From contig NZ_MCAS01000006.1 in assembly GCF_003610895.1 (NCBI RefSeq), positions 124,001 through 188,000 on the forward strand: DNA of 64,000 nt, given 5' to 3'. Below, in pieces: positions 63,520 through 64,000 of the stretch. Below the pieces are notes generated by a model that made no database searches, was not told the DNA's origin, and saw only the letters and a list, made by a program, of their open reading frames with translations. The stretch is from Paraburkholderia fungorum (GTDB lineage Bacteria; Pseudomonadota; Gammaproteobacteria; Burkholderiales; Burkholderiaceae). A program made the position numbers and the translations under genes. Each line of letters opens with the position of its first letter. Within the stretch, counting starts at the first letter, position 1.

Positions 63520-64000
63520 ATGGTGTCACGTCGACATTTTCTCGGCGGCTCGGGGGCCGCTCTGCTCGGCGCAGCATTGGTGAGCAAGGCTGGAGCTGCG
63601 TCGCTGCCTGAGGCGCCCACGATGGCCAAGGCCACCATGCAACCACCGCTCACGCCTCCCAATGGCCGTCCGTACACGCCCGTTGCCACGCTGAACGGCT
63701 GGTCGCTGCCGTGGCGCATGAAAAACGGCTGGAAGGAATTTCACCTGATTGCTGAGCCTGTCGTGCGCGAAATGGCGCCTGGCATGAACGCGAATCTTTG
63801 GGGTTACAACGGGCAGGCCCCAGGCCCAACCATCGAGGCAGTGGAAGGCGACAAGGTCCGCATCTTCGTGACCAACAGGCTGCCGGAGCACACTACCGTT
63901 CACTGGCACGGGATGCTGTTGCCGTCGGGCATGGATGGCGTCGGCGGCTTGACGCAACCGCATATTCCTCCGGGCAAGACCTTCGTCTACGAATTCGAGC
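63520..64000 (+). CDS. Multicopper oxidase, Tat-exported (partial, runs off window)
   Basis: The first ~160 residues are visible. A Tat signal S-R-R-H-F-L-G-G is followed by a hydrophobic stretch. The first cupredoxin domain has G-Q-A-P-G-P-T-I-E and the copper-binding H-W-H-G (about 128-131). It resembles CueO/CopA-type copper oxidases that detoxify Cu(I) in the periplasm. Later copper motifs are beyond 64000. Confidence 0.9.
   Translation, partial: MVSRRHFLGGSGAALLGAALVSKAGAASLPEAPTMAKATMQPPLTPPNGRPYTPVATLNGWSLPWRMKNGWKEFHLIAEPVVREMAPGMNANLWGYNGQAPGPTIEAVEGDKVRIFVTNRLPEHTTVHWHGMLLPSGMDGVGGLTQPHIPPGKTFVYEFE

Larger units (their letters stand above)
13501..64000. mobile_element. Integrative conjugative element (left part; right end not in window)
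   Basis: Everything after tRNA-Ser is accessory: a P4-type integrase, AlpA-like regulators, cargo modules, and a full MPF-T type IV secretion system with coupling protein, primase, relaxosome protein and relaxase. Integration at a tRNA 3' end with the integrase next to it is the standard layout. I saw no second copy of the tRNA 3' end by eye, so the element probably continues past 64000. Whether the copper genes at the far right belong to it is open. Confidence 0.85.

Noticed and set aside
62426..64000. Right attachment site (repeat of the tRNA-Ser 3' end)
   Set aside because: I looked for GTTCGAATCC and GTCTCCGCCA-like sequence and saw no convincing copy.

Overview
The window looks like a chromosome of a Burkholderia/Paraburkholderia-type betaproteobacterium (high G+C; the run suhB-trmJ-cysE-lpxH-ppiB-ppiA-TPR gene-cysS-alkA-accA-tilS-lysC-tRNA-Ser matches what I know of chromosome 1 in that group). 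It holds about 13.5 kb of conserved core followed by about 50 kb of a large integrated conjugative element (ICE) that runs past the right edge. Nothing was searched or computed; family names rest on motifs I can read.

Core, 1-13.5 kb: ordinary single-copy housekeeping genes for an inositol monophosphatase-type protein, tRNA methylation, cysteine and lipid A synthesis, prolyl isomerases, Cys-tRNA synthetase, a DNA glycosylase, acetyl-CoA carboxylase alpha, tRNA-Ile lysidine synthetase and aspartokinase. The core ends in tRNA-Ser(GCU), the likely attachment site.

ICE left end, 13.5-17.6 kb: a tyrosine integrase, an AlpA-like regulator, a decayed bacterioferritin gene facing a headless membrane-protein fragment, and a 600-bp non-coding stretch with a nested palindrome.

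Quorum sensing and biosynthesis, 17.6-29.8 kb: complete LuxI and LuxR genes lie beside a tightly coupled ten-gene minus-strand operon. It encodes an acyl-CoA dehydrogenase, a carrier protein, a ketosynthase-III (KAS III) pair, an AMP ligase, a PLP decarboxylase, a second dehydrogenase, an acetyltransferase and a second KAS III pair. In each pair one partner keeps the active-site Cys and the other has Gly there, an arrangement like PqsB/PqsC. The ligase-decarboxylase pair resembles the exosortase-A-associated pair, but no exosortase is present. This is the best candidate for an undescribed system: a mobile, quorum-sensing-linked pathway that may make a small amine- or amino-acid-derived metabolite.

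Catabolic and transport module, 30-41.3 kb: a GntR/FCD regulator divergent from the biosynthetic operon, two paralogous amidases, two XRE regulators sharing an operator motif, a complete urea/amide-type ABC importer, an AA_synth-family protein and a porin. Together they suggest uptake and hydrolysis of an amide.

Conjugation module, 41.5-62.4 kb: a zinc-ribbon protein, AlpA-like regulator, ParA-like ATPase, VirB1-VirB11 with a VirB7-like lipoprotein, a coupling protein split over two overlapping genes, a PriCT/Toprim primase, an LPD7-KfrB protein, a relaxosome accessory protein, a relaxase and a Dam-type methylase. Most genes overlap by ATGA, so the block is probably one transcription unit.

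Right edge, 62.5-64 kb: a small membrane protein, the 3' end of a TolC-family gene and the start of a Tat-exported multicopper oxidase, suggesting copper-resistance cargo or a junction with another segment.
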